DNA of 64,000 nt from Selaginella moellendorffii (GCF_000143415.4 NW_003314420.1:107569-171568), one strand, 5' to 3'. Shown: positions 1-11,512, counted from the first letter of the stretch. The notes: generated by a model from the letters alone, not told the origin. Numbers and translations are program-made.

Positions 1-473
1 GTGCACAACTCGTTTCTAACAATATGTCACAATCTCAACTGTCAACCGTCCATGTTGCACACCACTGGATTGGAAAAGAGAATATCTATCCCCCGATGCC
101 AATAGAAGCAGGAAGATCTTTTAGAAGTTAAAGAAGTACCTCTTTCCATAGGAAGACACACTTACCTTAAGCTTTTATGTTCGAGATGGATAAAATGAGA
201 AATAGGGAGTCAGCCTCTTCCCACTTTGTGCCAGTGCAACAAGTTAATTTATTTTTATCTTTTTTTTACTTGAATTTGTCCTAAACATTTGCCAGAGTAA
301 ATCCTGGTACTTTGATCTATTGCTAATGGTGGGCATTTCTGTTTTGCTATGGCTAACCTCTTAAAGAGATCAAGAGAAAGATATTGCATTACATATTTAA
401 ATAAAACAAAAGACAAAGAAGCAAGAACTGTTTTAAACGAAACCGTGAAAGAGAATGTCTGACTAATATAATT

Positions 474-2594
474 TTATCTTTTTGCAAGGTCGCACATTAG
501 CTTGAGGTGTCTGACTTTCTGATGTTGCATACTCTCGAAAGTACCATAGTCTTCAATCAAGGTGTCCATGATACCTGTTACATATAAAGAAGAAAAAACT
601 AAAATTAAGCTAACAGCTAGCTACCTGAGCAGACATCAAACATTCCAAAATCCATGTATTCCGTATAGTGATGGATATACACCCGTTTTCTAAACAACAT
701 GTTGAACGAGTGTTTCATAGCTAACAGCCGATTCCTGAAAGATCTTGACACTAAGTATATAGATTCTGGTTGTAGATACCTGATACAAGTGTTATTTGCA
801 AGGCATACAAGGGACAGGGGTATTCCAGAAGCGGGCTGACGACAAACACCAACTTTAAAACCGCCAGTATTCCAGTGAATCTGTGAAATAGGAGTAAAAA
901 GTTAGTACACAAAATTCAAACATACGAAACCATGTTTAGACGTTGGCTTGATCGGACAATATTCTCGTTTACATCCGAAATGCTACACGGTGTCCCTCTT
1001 AACAGAAATGCGCAATTAAAATATACAGATTCCAAAGGGTTAGATTTTATAAGATAATTGTCTTTTGAGAGAGCATCACTGAAAAGCTGAACAATGACAG
1101 ACAGGATCAGTCATCATATACAATCCGAATTACAAAGACCTGATTAACGAGCTTTGTGTGCTGGTTGGGATGCCAGGGTAATTTCCCTAAATAATTAAAT
1201 TTAGCACGAAATTCGAAGAGCGTTGGCTTACCTTTAGTGTGTAAAAAGTGCCATGCTTGATATGAGGTAATGTAAACGCGGATAGGGTATTAGATTTGTA
1301 GTAATTTCGTTCAAATCGACTGTCAAATACGAATTATACAAAATTGCAAAGAAATGCCAGGCATATTGCACCGTTAAGCTGGCCCTCAAAACGCATAGAA
1401 CTGGTTAGATTCAAAAGCAGTGAAGAGACTAAAGCATTCATCGCGTCGAAAGGCGCCTTATTCCTTTTTTCTTCAGATGATTGACATTTATGTTGGCTTT
1501 TTTTTCTGTTAAAGTCACAGTTACAATGAATTATTTTGAGCATGAAATCTGGAACCTAAGTATGTCTATAAGAGCCTGGTTTTCAATTGGAAAAACACAA
1601 TCCGCATGTTGAGTGAGGGATCCAATAGATAGAACACTAAAATAGGATGCGAAGTTTAGCATTTAATGAGCCTTTAAAGGTACCTGTTATAAGGCGATGT
1701 AATAACGTCGTCATCTGTGGATGGGAAAAGAGATGCAGAAAATCTAAAAACTTTCGGATAAGCATCCTATGTGGCATTCGTTAATACTTGTAAAAGATGT
1801 TATCGATGCACTTACATGCAAAAGTTCCAGAATGTAGCTTCCAAGACCAGAACCAGTTCCTCCTCCAAGTGAATGCAAGAGAAAAAAACCCTGCAATGAA
1901 CTGCAAATCTCTGCCTGGGGAAAACGTTGTTTGAGGTTCATATTTCTTTTGTACCTCACGGCGTACTTTTTCGATAATAGTATCTGAGTACTTTGGACCA
2001 TAAAAGTTATGTCCATGAGCCCTTCACGGCAGCAAACAATGATTGTGGTTACGAATTCTCATTGATAATTATACCAGTTGTTTCCGGAGCCAGAGATATC
2101 TGTGATAAGCTGTGTTGAATTGAACAACTCGGATAAATTGCCCTAAAGAATATTTAAAATTTGAGAAGAAAAATTTGTATGCAGACCCTTAAAAGCTGAT
2201 TCACAACTCCTTCTTCCATATCCACTAAGACTGCCCTGGCCTACAAAAACAGATGTAAGGAAAGGAGAGACTATGGAGTATAACTTTTAAGGTAAATATC
2301 GGATGAGTCCCATCCCCAACTGGAAGGTTGATAGGAGGATCAAAGCGAGCATCTACATTGTGGAAGTAGCTGAAGCACAAGGAGTTTGTTACATATAATG
2401 ATAATCACAATACCTGCTTAAAGAATCGTCAAACCACCCATTTGAATTACAGGCAGCGTGCTCCTTGAGTGCCATTTCCCAAAATTTGTATCCAAGCTGT
2501 GCTAAAAATACTCCACATTAAACGAAAGAGGATTGGGTAGAAGAACCTGATTGCCGCATTGTCCACATTGGATGGTGATAACCTCTCTTGGCAT
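474..2594 (-). CDS. TUBE1: Epsilon-tubulin, 16 exons, one frameshift
   Basis: Encodes epsilon-tubulin, the tubulin needed for triplet microtubules of centrioles and basal bodies. Start is ATG at 2594, opening with MPREVITIQCGQCGNQ, the tubulin N-terminal box. Exons I could set: 2547-2594, 2414-2496, 2285-2369, 2187-2240, 2075-2142, 1955-2021, 1816-1914 (holds the GTP-binding loop GGGTGSG in LLHSLGGGTGSGLGS), 1684-1766, 1556-1636, 1372-1505, 1232-1319, about 1140-1160, 922-1086, 780-880, 625-734, 474-574 (TAA stop 474-476). Measured introns are mostly 44-53 nt, GT-AG. Epsilon-specific signatures include APFDAMN, LLLNLTSS.RFEG and DDDVITSPYN; alpha, beta and gamma tubulins lack these. Predicted length about 460 aa, close to the family. 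Odd point: exon 11 runs into TAA near 1238 unless one base is missing around 1245-1250. Either a sequencing error, an allele or early decay. The splice pattern between exons 11 and 13 is uncertain. Confidence 0.9.
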
Positions 2595-5430
2595 TATCTT
2601 TTACCCTAATTAGGTGGACCAATGGGATATGTGGAATTTGCATGTCAAACTGCCACATCAGAATGAAAAGGGCAAAAGGGGCAAGAGGCTCTGCGTCGTT
2701 TAGAATTTGAAACTTCAAATTATCTTTAAACGGAATACAAAGCCTTTAGATCTAAATAAATGTTTGTAGGAAATCAATAGAGCGACCAGAGTTTGCTCAG
2801 TGCAGCGTTATTGAATCTTTCCCATTTTAGAGTGCATTGAGAAAGAAAAATAGGCTTCTATGTTGAAAGCTGTTGGACTACCATCTTTGTAGCTGCCCTA
2901 TTATTGTCCTTATACTATATGTCTTTAACAGTTCCATTCAAGGTCGTCTCGCTGGCAAGGTAGGAGAAGATTTATAGGTGCCATTTATTATTTAATCGGT
3001 CCACAATCTATATCCATCAGACGAGTGATAAAAGCCATGTCCATATCAAGAAGGAGAACAAGATGGATACCTTAACTCATTAAACAGTTCCAAAGACACA
3101 ACATGACATTCTCTATTGCTTGAGTGTTGATAGAAAATACATGTCGTTTGGTTTGCTCATTTATTGTTCAAAGATTGATCCTTCTTGAATTTTGTCCATT
3201 TTTTAACTGAATTTCCCGAACCGAGAACATATTTCATCTTTTCGGTTCAAGGAAAAGGCGTGCTCATTCTTTTAGCAAAAAATATACAAATTATTACAAA
3301 AATAAATAAAATAAAATAAAATAAAATAAAATAAAATAAAAATCTTATGTCAAGTGTTGTCTGGCAATTGAGCAGCCAATTCTAGACTATCTGCACCATT
3401 CTAGACAATGTAGACCTAATTCCTGGAACAAGGATGGTGCAAGCTGGATTTTGCAGCTACTTCTCCCAGGGCTTTGTATCACAGCCGGTAGAGAATAACC
3501 CACTGGTTGTCATAGCAGAGATCATGGTGGAGAAGAGTTGATAATGGAAGAAGGCTATAAAGTTGAGTTGACGTTCCAGGGCTCACGGCTGTTACAATCG
3601 TTTGGCTTGATTTCGTCGGAGCATGGGCCTCAATATTGCAGGGGAAAGAGACGTCTTTCGTTAAGGTGGAGATTATTCTCGCGTTCAATTAACAACAGAA
3701 CGCTCTTCAAGTAAGTAGCCGTGTATTTTATTGCAGAAGTAAAACGATGAATTTTCCTTCATGAAAGCTCTCGAATTTCTTTTTGAAGAGCTAGATTATA
3801 TCATGCAGTCCTTTTCACCTTTTCATTGTATTCATTTCTACTCAATGGTGTAAGCACTTTCTCATATTTCTGCAGTAATAGTCATGGAGTTAATACTAAT
3901 ATGCATTGCTCAAGAAGATTATAACCAGGTGATGCTTGGAAGAGCTATCAGCAGTGAACGATATTTGCTAATTCGTGAAGGATGTCCCTGCTTTAAACTC
4001 CTCTTGAGTAAGCACACCATTCCCTACAAAAGTCAGCATTTTTAAGCTTTGAAAGCTCTGGAAGTGGTTGTGGCTCTGGTTGGATTACTCTTTTTTTTTT
4101 GTTCTTGCTCTAATACCATTATCACTATGCATAGATGGATGTCATCTACTATAATTCTAAAAACTATGCTCAGAGACGTCCAAAGAATATTCCACTAAAG
4201 TTGGTAATGAGAAAATACATTGCTCTAGGTCTTTGCTTTATCATATCTTGACCACAACTCAATCCCAAAATTATCTACTAAAAAGATCAGATCAGCAAAT
4301 ATCTTGTTAGATAAGGATCTCAGCTGTGAGCTCAGCAAGCTTTCCAAGCAGAAAGACAAGGAGTCAAAGTAAGTTTTCTAATGCTATTGTTTCCTCTTAT
4401 TCTTTCAAGAAGGTATGGTACATAAGGACAAAGCTGCGGAAGTCCAAGAAGCTGATCGTGTGAGGCTTGCAAAGATGGTTGGAGAATTGAAGCTGAACTT
4501 GCAGAGCATCCAGTTGCTAAAAAATCTAGTTTGATTTGAAAAACAATCGCCAGGGCATCAAGGTTCTAGAAAGGCTGGAAACTATTTGAAACTAACAATT
4601 TGAAACTAATTTGGAACTGGATACAAAGTTTTGACAAATGTGTTTTTTCCAGGGCAAATCTTCTTGCAATATCAAATTTCAAGCAAGAGTTTTTGGCTAT
4701 CTAGCATCCAATGACTACAGAACCTGGTTTCATAAGGTCAGCAATTCTTGCTGCCTTGAACTTTGTTCAAGTTTTCAGCAATGGCTTAAGAAGAAATTTA
4801 CTTCCAAAGCTTTGAGTTTCTGGATTCACACCATGTATAGATTGCCTAGTATGAAGCATAAGCCAAAAAGTTTTTAGGCTTAATGCATGCAACCTCCGGA
4901 GCTCTACCTGGAAGACGGAACTAGAATTCAATGTTTTTTAGAATGATTTTTCATATAGAGGTCTGAATCAGCTCACACTCCCTGCTGGAATTCTGGCTCA
5001 GGCTCGGTGCACTAATAGCCAGGTCCCTGGAAATAGCTTCTGCATTGGGAGCTAGTTCATGAGAGATCCGTCACTTTCTGGGCCAAATGACAAAGAGCAA
5101 GCTCGCGATGTGCCTATGAATAGGATACAACTCGTTATAAATTTTCGAAAATTCAAGCATGAAGAGCACCACGGGATTCTTTGAAGCGTAAATGGAAGCA
5201 GCAGGACATGGAAATGGTTTAAAAAGAAGACAGGCTAAGAGGAGGACCAAGAGGACGACAACCAACTACCATTGTATAGCTAGAAAAGAAATATGAAAAG
5301 AATGGGTGGAGTTATTTTTTTCCTGGTGCTGGAAGATCTTGATCCCACTTTGGGTAAAGGCTTCTACTTTTATAAGCAGGTAAATCTGGAATTATGAATG
5401 CTTCTTTTCTGAGCACCTCCAGCCAAGAGC
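2595..5430. other. Intergenic stretch, no gene recognised
   Basis: AT-rich sequence upstream of the epsilon-tubulin start. Only short ORFs without recognisable domains are present. A lysine-rich coiled-coil-like piece on the plus strand around 4320-4520 is split by a possible GT-AG intron but is soon broken by stops, so it may be exon debris. The promoter of the epsilon-tubulin gene must lie just above 2594, but I see no convincing core element. Confidence 0.5.
3299..3341. repeat. AAAAT pentanucleotide microsatellite
   Basis: About eight units of a 5-bp AAAAT/TAAAA motif in tandem. It lies in the AT-rich spacer and has no coding meaning. Confidence 0.85.
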
Positions 5431-7110
5431 AAGAAGTAGAAGAAGATGGTGCTGCGACCTCCGGTTATTATCTTCCAGTGATTTTCGAGGAGCCGCACCA
5501 AAAACTCTGGAAGAGGTTAGCAGTAGAACTTCTCATTGATCAATAGGAGGCAACTCGATATGCCTGAGCTATAAACCATGGAGGCACCTCTTCTCATAGC
5601 CCAGAAAAAATTCCAGAGAAGTGGAGAACCAATTTGGGACGACAACCAGCTCCAGCATCCGAGTCCTCTCCTCTGGTTCCTTAGACGATGAGCTGCTCAA
5701 GGTCTTCTGCTCATTCTCGTCAGGTAATGGTTTTCTGTGCAGGTGTGCTACAAAATTGAAGACTCACCTGTTCCACCAACACCATTTCCCATGGTCGAGG
5801 AAACAGGATTGCAGACAATGCACCACTTTCTGCAAAACCTGATGTAGAAGAGGTTGCTGTGGACAGTGAGGGTGTGAAGATTGTCAATATTTCTGTGGAG
5901 TCTAAGTCAAGTTACTATACAATGTAGCACTGACTTTGTGATGTCTTCAAAGAGCGTAACAACTGGGTACAACTTCTGGATTGGAGGTAAATCACGTATT
6001 TGTTTCATCAATCACGTATGTTATTAATCAAGTGGCACATCAGGGTGCTGGAAAGACCTCTATATTATGCGCTGATGGGCCAGGGTGGCGACATTAGCAT
6101 GAACACTGATACCAACGATTTTTTTCCAGACATGGAATGGCATGAAAGTGTTTATTGTGGTGTTGGATACATAGATGTGGCAGGTGTTAACTTGCAGGTA
6201 AAATTTTCTTCCTTACTCGGCTTTGATTGGTTTACTGATTGGTTCCATGTAGGACCTGTCATACAAAGAAGAGCAGCTGAAGAATGATTTGTTGAGAGCA
6301 GATCCGTATGAAAGCCTTGACTTGGTAGTTCTTGTGCACAATCTGGCTCACAAGATTCCCAGGCTGCAACAACAGGCTGCCGATCACTCTCGACCAGCTC
6401 TTGGCACCCTCCTGGACGAGATCACTACTGCTTTTTTGTTTTCACCACAATGGCTTTTTTGGACATGATCCGGAGAAGGAGAAGCGATCGTTTGTATAAC
6501 CTGGAAAATGTTAGAGGTTAGAGTGAAATGTAACTTTGTTTTCTCAGCTAGCTTGGGTGGAGTATGGCGATGATATATGGTGATTGATGAATCGGCGATC
6601 AGAAATATACTATGAAGAGCTATCCAAGGTTCACAGTTTGTCATGAAACGGAATGAGAACACCATGCTTGTTTTGCAGATGCTGGCCCACGAGAATGGGT
6701 GGCAGCTGGGAGTTCGTTGTGCTGTACAATGGATCGGATTAGCTTGTTGGATGCACTCATCAGAATGAGTACTTCCAAGTGAGTGAGGCCCTTAGACACA
6801 TCGTGCATGGTTTTAATACAACCGTTGTTGAGCTCAGGCAGTTGGCACAGAAGAGGATGGAATGGACACCACCACGGATTGGGAGCTTCCTTTGTCCCGG
6901 AGACCAGAGTGGCCATGAGCTGGATCCTTTGTCCCAGAGACCAGAGTGGCTGCGAGCTGGAACAGTTAAGGCTATTGTGGTGGTAACACATCACAGCTGA
7001 GCAGCACCCCTCTCTGTTCGATCACTGGTCCACAAAGATCTTATCGATATCGATATCAAGGAGCCACTGAAGAAGAACCTGAGTAATTTCAGCCAAAGAG
7101 ATTGAGTGAG
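5430..7110 (+). pseudogene. Decayed P-loop NTPase-like gene
   Basis: Plus-strand exon-like pieces in changing frames. Around 5560-5700 there is LIAQKKFQRSGEPIWDD; around 6030-6080 a Walker A-like GAGKTS; around 6110-6200 FFPDMEWHESVYCGVGYIDVAGVNLQ split in two pieces here; and around 6250-6400 DLVVLVHNLAHKIPRLQQQ with ALGTLLDE. Together these suggest a GTPase-like P-loop protein. From memory they resemble a plant protein family with a class-3 lipase region plus a P-loop region, but I cannot confirm that. Frames shift repeatedly, stops are common and no start-to-stop splice model works, so I call it a relic. A 37-bp stretch around 6888-6960 is tandemly duplicated (two copies of CCAGAGTGGC with flanks). 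The downstream end abuts the Gyp-A retrotransposon. Confidence 0.45.
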
Positions 7111-7281
7111 CTCTCCAGTTGCCAATGACCCGACTACCATTGCTCTGGCAGCCTCTGCTCAGGTTGTCCACTGGTGAATTCCAAATATCTTCACACCCAG
7201 CTCAACGATCTCCAAACCAAGCGACGGGAACTTTAATGAACAGGAAAGCATCAACTCACTACTTAGTGTGTGGGCAATGCT

Positions 7282-7387
7282 TGAACGAACAAGAGAGCGA
7301 ACCCTAGGCCAACCTCCCAACCCTTAAAGCATTACGGCCTTAAATCCTACAGGCCATAGAATATTCTCAGAATATTCCTGTGGTTCC
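7282..7387 (-). repeat. Gyp-A 3' LTR
   Basis: Direct copy of 17866-17970 with scattered substitutions; about 106 bp, unusually short for a gypsy LTR. It closes the element on the low-coordinate side. Confidence 0.7.
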
Positions 7388-7638
7388 TTTCATTCTCCCC
7401 TCCCTCATGACCCAGCCACATACGGCAGCCTTGGGAAGCTAAACAAGCCTTAAATGAAAGGAGTCCAAGGCAATATGGCCATGGAGAAAAGATGTGCAAA
7501 TGGCAACACCGACATCACGATAAATGGCCACGAAAGAAAGAAAGCAATACGACTTTCTCGCATGACAATATGGTCATGGAAACAATAGAATGAGAATAGA
7601 ACAAACGGCTCAAATCTATAGCAATACGGCTATAGAAC

Positions 7639-8181
7639 TCAATTCTCCCTTTTTTTAGGAATGTCATCCAAGTCATAACCAAAACACGGAAACACTCTCT
7701 TCACATCATCCTTAGTTTCCGATGTAGCTTCGTCCATGGAATAACCATTCCACTGAACTAACAACTCCCTAGTTGTCTTCCGGCATGTTTTCACCAATCT
7801 TTGAGCAAGAATACTGGCTAGACTAGCCTTCTCTACATCAATCTCTAGGACCTGAATGATGGACTGATCCATGACATCACTAGAGTGCAAACATGCTTTA
7901 AACTTGCTCATATGGAACATTAGATGAATCTTCAAACTAGCTAGCAAGTCCAAAGTGTATGCAAGATCCCCCACATGCTGTAAAATTGTCCAAGGCCCAC
8001 AATACCGTGGAGACAACTTAGCACTACCACTTCCTTTCAAAGACCATTGTGCATCCAACAGCTTAAGGAAAACCTTGTCACCAACTTTGTACTCTTGATG
8101 ATGACAATGCTCATCAGCTAATCTTTTGTCTCGCTCTTGAGCTTGCCTCATATTCAACTTTGCCAACTCAATGTAAGCCAC
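7639..8181 (-). pseudogene. Gyp-A integrase C-terminus and chromodomain-like end
   Basis: The 180-codon open stretch carries the post-core integrase signature typical of gypsy elements: KVGDKVFLKL near residue 32, LSPRYCGPWTIL, then HLMFHMSKFKAC (the family form is usually HPVFHVS.LK). A chromodomain-like tail with LLVQWNGYSMDEAT follows around residue 140. It starts inside the element because Gyp-B inserted right at its upstream edge (8172), cutting it from the integrase core now located beyond 15577. Confidence 0.8.
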
Positions 8182-9134
8182 AAATTTTTCTTTTCCAATT
8201 TGCTAGCTTACCTCGTCTATCCGACCAACACTGCCTTGGCTTGTGCTAAGTTCCCTCGCCACTAGTAAAGCAAGGCTGGGTTCAAGTCCCGACCCCATAC
8301 TAGGGCGTGGTGAGGTGAGGGGTATAGGGACACCTATATTCCGTTGTTATGGGCTCTTGGCCAGGGAGGCTAACTTAGGCACACCGCTAAGTGGGGGGAT
8401 GCCCCTGGAGACATGGTCAACAAGTCGTAGGATAAAAAGAGATGTTCGATGTGGGCATCGAACTTCTTCTATGGGTGGTGGAGTTGTAAGGAACCAACTC
8501 CCCGAGGTGTCATAGGCTAAAGGATCCCCGAAAGCATGACCGAAATGACAAAGAGTTCATCGGATGGGACCAAGTCGAAGATCGAGTCCAAGACCGACTC
8601 TGAGACCAAGTTCGAGATAGAGTCCGGGATCGAGTCTGAGGTCGAATCGGAGACCGAGTTCGAGACCGAGTCTGAAGTCGGGTCCGAGATCGAGTCCGAG
8701 ATCGAATTCTAGACTAAGTCCAAATACTAATATGGGTTAAGGGGTGAAAGCCCAAAGTGTGCTTCTCCCCGGGGGGGGGGGGGGGGGCGGGCTGTAGGGG
8801 GTTCCAAAAGTATAGTAGGGATAGTGAGGTCCAGGTTCAGTCTTGAAGGAACTCTCTAGTGGTGCTTCCAAACTGACTTGAGGTTGAGACTGGGGCTGAG
8901 GGGCCTTGGGTGGGAGTGAGCATGGGCTTGGGTGGTGCCGAAGGGGCCACCTAGGGAAGTGCTCAAGAGCAGCTCCCACTCCCGAAAGGGAAACCAAATG
9001 CGGTGCTCTCAGCTCATGTGGAGTGGTGCCCCACTTGAGTACCTTGTGGCTCATTAGTCCTCGCCCTTTCTAGGGGAAGGCCCAGGAAACCGACTGCGGT
9101 GCTCCCGGCTCATGTGGAGTGATGCCCCACTTGG
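8172..9134 (-). repeat. Gyp-B 3' LTR, internally inverted
   Basis: The first 92 bases (8172-8263) match the end of the 5' LTR (14151-14240). From 8264 to about 9134 the sequence is in the opposite orientation: a piece of the element's 3' internal region (8264-8486), then the LTR start (TGTAAGGAACC at about 8487) with its hexamer array, G-run and core. From 9135 the minus-strand internal region resumes. Compare 57842-59350, where the same modules lie in the expected order. The two copies of CTCATGTGGAGTG near 9015 and 9108 sit close to one breakpoint. Confidence 0.7.
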
Positions 9135-9311
9135 GGGTTGAGACTCGAACCCAACCTCCGTAGAATACGTCTACGGATTCGACATCCCTGCGGGGAGTCG
9201 GGCATAGTGCCCTATGCCTGGTCGACCTAGCCAACCCATGCTAATTAGCTTACCTTCGGCATGCCTTCGGGTCCCAACATATGCCATTGCTCAACTTCAC
9301 AAATTGATATT

Positions 9312-9716
9312 TTAATTGAACTTTGCATAAGTACATAGAGTTCTGCCTTGTAGAAATTCCTCCACTAGATCTCGCGCGTTTGCTAGGTTCTCCTCCGGTT
9401 CCCATGTTACTTCGTAGTGTGGAAATCCTTTCCACTTCACATGGAATTCTCTCACCTTGCGTCCTTGTCGCTTACTCTTGCACGCATTGAGGATGGCCTC
9501 GACTTCGTATTCCTCTTCCCCTTGGATAACCTCAGGTAAAGGTCTTACTTGGTCCTTGCAAAGCGGATCCTCAAAGTACGGCTTGAGTAAGTTCACGTGG
9601 AATACTGGGTGCCTCTTCCCCATCTCTCGAGGAAGTCGGAGACGGTAAGCCACTTTACCGATTCGTGCCTCAATCTCGTAAGGTCCCGCGAACCTGCTTA
9701 AGGAACTCAAGATCAA
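9312..9716 (-). pseudogene. Gyp-B integrase C-terminus plus chromodomain
   Basis: An open stretch of 134 codons covering the end of Pol. It begins with the integrase C-terminal GPYEIEARIGKVAYRLRLP and HPVFHVNLLKPY (about residues 11-50). The chromodomain follows from YEVEAILNAC with FHVKWKGFPHYEVTWEP (about residues 68-108). This module binds chromatin marks and directs insertion in chromoviruses. It ends at 9312. The same region is found on the plus strand at 52786-53040 in the second copy. Confidence 0.85.
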
Positions 9717-11395
9717 TTCATTTGTAGAAATACATGCATTTTTACCTTTGGGTCAGCTTCCGGCTGATCCCATTTGGTAGCCTAAGGTTCTTGGTGTTCA
9801 GCCACACCTTCTCCCCAGCTTGGAACTTTACATCCCAACGCTTCTGGTTTGCGTACTTGGTTTGCCTTTGTTGAGCTCGTTCCAAGGAATCCCTCACTAA
9901 ATTCTAGATGTTGAGTCTTTCCACTGTGAATGCCTCCACTATGGGTAACTCTCCATGATACTCGGCCACGCCGAGTTCCACAGGACCTTCAATAGCTTGT
10001 CCATTGATGACTTCCCATAGACTCACCCCGATACTTGAATGTGGTGAGTTGTTATAACACATTTCCGCAAGTCCCAAATGACTTACCCAATCGGTCTAGT
10101 CTCCCGAGACATAGCATCGCAAATAATCCTCTAGCTGCCTATTCACCCTTTCCGTTTGTCCATCTGTCAAGAAGTGTTAGTGCCATCAAACTTGACTTAA
10201 TACCCAATACCTATCTGTGGGTGATAGGCTGTGCTGGATTTCAACTTAGTGCGATACTGTTCCAGGAGAGTTCTCCAGAACTTACTAGTGAAGATCTTAT
10301 CTCGATCTGAGATAATCTCTTCTGGCCTTCCCTGCACTCAAACCACTTGTTCGAAGAATAGCTTCGCCACACCTTCTGCATCCACTTCCGTTGTGGTGGG
10401 TATGAAATGTGCCATTTTCAAAAATCGGTCCACCACCACGAATATCGTATCAAGCCCCTCGCTTGGGGGGAGTCCCGTGATGAAGTCCATCGTAAGACAT
10501 TTCCACGGACGATCTGGAATTGGGATGCTTTGCAACAAGCCCCCACTAGCCTTAGTCACGGCTTTGACCTGCTGACATGTTGGACATGTCTTTACATAGT
10601 CTTGGACGTCCTTAGCCATATCTGGCCAGTGATACTTCCTCTTGAGTAAGCCCATCATCTTGGGCACTTCGTCGTGTCTCGCAAGAAGTCCGTCATGACA
10701 CTCTTCTAAGGCTACCTTCCTTAGTTCCCCTTCTGGAACATACACCCTCGTTTGTTTGTAATAGATGAGTCCGTTGCATTCCGCATAGCCCGTTTTCTCT
10801 TCTGTTGGCAGCTCACCTCTCTGGTGAGCTTCCCATGCCTCTAGATTCCTTAGCAACACTTCTTGTGCTAAACCATCATTCTCATATGCTGTCCGCACAT
10901 CGTCCCAAAAGGTTGCTGTCGCACTGAATATCGCCAACTTCAAGCTCGCTTTTCGACTTAGCGCATTGCATCTGCCACGATGTTGCTCTTCCCAGGCTTG
11001 TACAGGATTTTGCAATCAAACTCGGCCAAGGCATTGGCCCATCGACCTTGTTTCCCTCTTAAGTCGGGCTGTGACAAGAAGTGTTTCGTTGCCACATTGT
11101 CCGTGTAAACCTTGAAGTGTCTCCCAAGGTAGTGTCGCCACTCCTTGAGCACCTTGACCACCGCAAATAGTTCCTTCTCGTGGGCACGCCACTTCCTTTG
11201 AGCCTTGTCCAACTTCTTTGAGAAGAATGCTACTGGATGGTTGTCTTGCTTCAAAACTGCACCCAATGCAAAGTCCGAAGCATCCGTTTCTACCTCAAAG
11301 TCCTTACCAAAGTCTGGTAATGCCAACACGGGAGCCTTCCTCAACTTCCCTTTGAGGTGGATGAATGCCACCTCGCATTCTGCTGTCCATACCAT
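9717..11395 (-). pseudogene. Gyp-B RNase H and integrase core, broken frames
   Basis: RNase H lies at 10958-11395 with DASDFALGAVL, the YTDN box and the NIVADA end; a small insertion near 10965 shifts the frame right after it. The integrase zinc-binding region (HHCC, ending CPTCQQVK) and core (LTMDFITGLPPSEG, with the first catalytic Asp, then VVVDRFLKMAHF) are in 10338-11015. TGA at 10338-10340 replaces an Arg codon (CGA in the plus copy at 44275). Beyond it the core continues to the HPQ motif, where a 47-nt GT-AG intron-like insert lies at 10164-10210, and on to VNRQLEDYL. It is homologous to 43546-44711 on the plus strand. Confidence 0.85.
10164..10210 (-). other. Intron-like insert in Gyp-B integrase
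   Basis: On the minus strand the integrase core reads TAYHPQI up to base 10211, then a 47-nt segment starting GTATTGGG and ending CTTGACAG, then DGQTERVNRQLEDYL. Removing exactly this segment restores the conserved HPQ-DGQTER block in frame. It has a branch-point-like CACTAAC 13-16 nt before the acceptor, and its size matches host introns here (44-53 nt). The same 47-nt insert is at the same codon in the other copy (44405-44451). Confidence 0.85.
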
Positions 11396-11512
11396 CTTCC
11401 CTTTTCCTATTTGGTCTATTAAGGGCAGGGCTACTCTTGAATAGTGTTTGATAAAATTTCAGTAGTAGTTGCATAGCCCCAAGAATGCCCTCAACTCATG
11501 TACATTCGATGT

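Noticed and set aside
1744-2016. A 90-codon minus-strand ORF containing GGGTGSG as a separate small gene
   Set aside because: It is one tubulin exon plus two read-through introns; homology is confined to the exon parts.
4638-4877. 79-codon plus-strand ORF
   Set aside because: No domain, no splice partners, and similar ORFs arise by chance in AT-rich DNA.
8264-8300. Possible tRNA gene from GGTTCAAGTCCCGACC-like B box
   Set aside because: No cloverleaf can be drawn: no matching acceptor arm, anticodon arm or A box at the right distance.
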